Part shown: one piece after another, positions 62,865 to 64,000 of the stretch
Layout: the number at the start of each line of letters is the position of its first letter
Position numbering within the stretch: position 1 is the stretch's first letter
NCBI RefSeq assembly: GCF_009870125.1
Contig: NC_046681.1
Location: forward strand, 17,559,001 to 17,623,000
Length of the DNA stretch: 64,000 bases
Direction of reading: 5' to 3'
From: Drosophila pseudoobscura
Lineage: Eukaryota; Arthropoda; Insecta; Diptera; Drosophilidae
Made by a program: the position numbers and the translations under genes
Notes under the pieces: generated by a model
What the model was told of the DNA's origin: nothing
The model's database searches: none
What the model saw: only the letters and a program-made list of their open reading frames with translations

Positions 62865-63420
62865 GGAAAGAGATTTGATTTAAACGATGATAATATCTCA
62901 TAAACCAATACAAAACGCGGCGCGCCTTTAGAGTTTGCAGGCTATATATAAAATTGGAAATGCAAAGACGACTCGGAAAATTGCGATTTTAGTGTTTTTG
63001 TATTAATATTGTAAAAAGTATGTCTTTCCGGTGCTGTCAAACGTATCCTATCTAAACAAATAAATAAATAGCCACCTTTTGTCTATCCGGCGCACTGTTG
63101 GAAATATGACCATTTCAGCTTAATACACGGGGCTACGACGTGAAGAAGGTTTAGAATAAATTGTCAAAGTTGAAGGTTACCTTCGTGATTTTTTTCAAAC
63201 ACACAAGTCAGCTCTTATATTAACGCAGATACCCGAGTTTCCAATCTAAACGCCTATTCTGCGTTATTGCGTTTATGCTGATATCGACAGCAGGCTATCA
63301 TTTTATGCTAGTAGCACACAGTACTTATGCTGTATGTATTTGCTTGGAGTTTTCCGTCCTCATAACAGATAACAAAAAATAAAATAAAAAATAATCAAAA
63401 TTTTCTTTTTGATATTACAG
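62865..63420. promoter_or_regulatory. 5' flank of HECTD1
   Basis: No ORF. The base run 'gatattacag' ends exactly at the HECTD1 ATG, so there is a splice acceptor here and a non-coding first exon should lie in or left of this region. Confidence 0.45.
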
Positions 63421-64000
63421 ATGGGCGATGTCGATCCCGAAACACTTTTAGAATGGTTGTCCATGGGACAAGGGGATGAGAGGGATATGCAATTAATTGC
63501 ACTGGAGCAATTATGCATGCTTCTGTTGATGTCTGACAATGTAGACCGTTGCTTCGAAAGGTATTGTACCCTAGCACATTTATTTAACTTAAATTATCAA
63601 TTTTAATTTGAATGCCATGATGTTTCAGTTGTCCTCCCCGTACATTTTTGCCGGCGTTGTGCAAAATTTTTCTTGATGAACATGCACCTGAAAATGTACT
63701 TGAGGTGACAGCGCGGGCTATTACTTATTACTTGGACGTTTCTGCAGAATGCACCAGAAGAATTGTTTCCATTGATGGAGCAATTAAAGCCATTTGCAGT
63801 CATTTAGTGATTGCCGACATATCTTCGAGGACATCACGTGACCTGGCCGAGCAATGCATAAAAGTTCTCGAGCTTATATGCACTAGAGAAGCAGGAGCTG
63901 TTTTTGAAGGCGGTGGTCTTAACTGTGTTTTGTCATTCATCCGAGACTGCGGTTCTCTGGTTCATAAGGATACCTTGCATTCTGCTATGTCTGTTGTTTC
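63421..64000 (+). CDS. HECTD1: HECTD1, HECT-type E3 ubiquitin ligase (5' part)
   Basis: HECTD1 is a large E3 ligase with armadillo-like/ankyrin regions and a C-terminal HECT domain. Only the start is in the window: exon 63421-63560 ([20 protein letters not shown], then [17 protein letters not shown]) and exon 63629 to the window edge ([17 protein letters not shown], then [46 protein letters not shown]). The exons join in phase at FE|S-C. Almost every residue matches the vertebrate N-terminus as I know it. The HECT domain with its catalytic Cys lies beyond 64000, so activity cannot be judged. The splice acceptor right before the ATG shows a 5' UTR intron. D. melanogaster relative recalled as CG5604. 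Confidence 0.93.

Overview
This window is a gene-and-transposon mosaic from a fruit fly of the genus Drosophila (an insect nuclear genome). The evidence is the compact spliced genes with GT-AG introns of about 55-70 bp alongside long TE-filled introns, many INE-1/DINE-1-type repeats, ACATATGTA-type microsatellites, and protein sequences that match known fly and animal families closely. The dense, decayed TE load and the very large Utx introns suggest a TE-rich (pericentromeric or heterochromatin-like) location; this is inference. The exact species cannot be told from the sequence alone.

Layout. 1-3.6 kb: an INE-1-like repeat and Maf1 (RNA polymerase III repressor, minus strand). 3.6-6.3 kb: a PIF/Harbinger remnant, a splice-bounded orphan ORF inside a 31-bp inverted repeat, and the 3' end of a non-LTR element. 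7.0-10.9 kb: a DPP-family membrane protein (minus), with the catalytic Ser replaced by Gly as in DPP10. 11-16.8 kb: unclassified repeats. 16.8-33.4 kb: Utx (plus), a 15-exon H3K27 demethylase of 1136 aa; its introns hold two non-LTR fragments, an inverted INE-1 pair and other insertions. 33.7-35.2 kb: TE debris, including a gypsy-type integrase tail. 35.4-39.5 kb: CYLD (minus, 10 exons). 41.9-42.8 kb: an OSER1-like basic protein. 45.2-47.4 kb: Usp14 (minus), divergent from a PLPP6-like lipid phosphatase (47.9-48.5 kb). 50.5-55.0 kb: a small secreted protein and a catalytically dead serine-protease homologue with a hydrophobic C-terminal tail. 55.5-56.2 kb: a broken gypsy-type reverse transcriptase. 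57.6-59.4 kb: a secreted VHVP-repeat protein. 63.4 kb to the window end: the first exons of the E3 ligase HECTD1.

The genes do not form an operon or an obvious pathway. Three of them act in ubiquitin biology (CYLD, Usp14, HECTD1) and one in chromatin (Utx), but this neighbourhood is probably historical rather than functional. Exon boundaries were set by hand from splice consensus, reading phase and family similarity. All complete multi-exon models (Maf1, Dpp10, Utx, CYLD, Usp14) keep phase from start to stop. The least certain splice is the first intron of the protease homologue.
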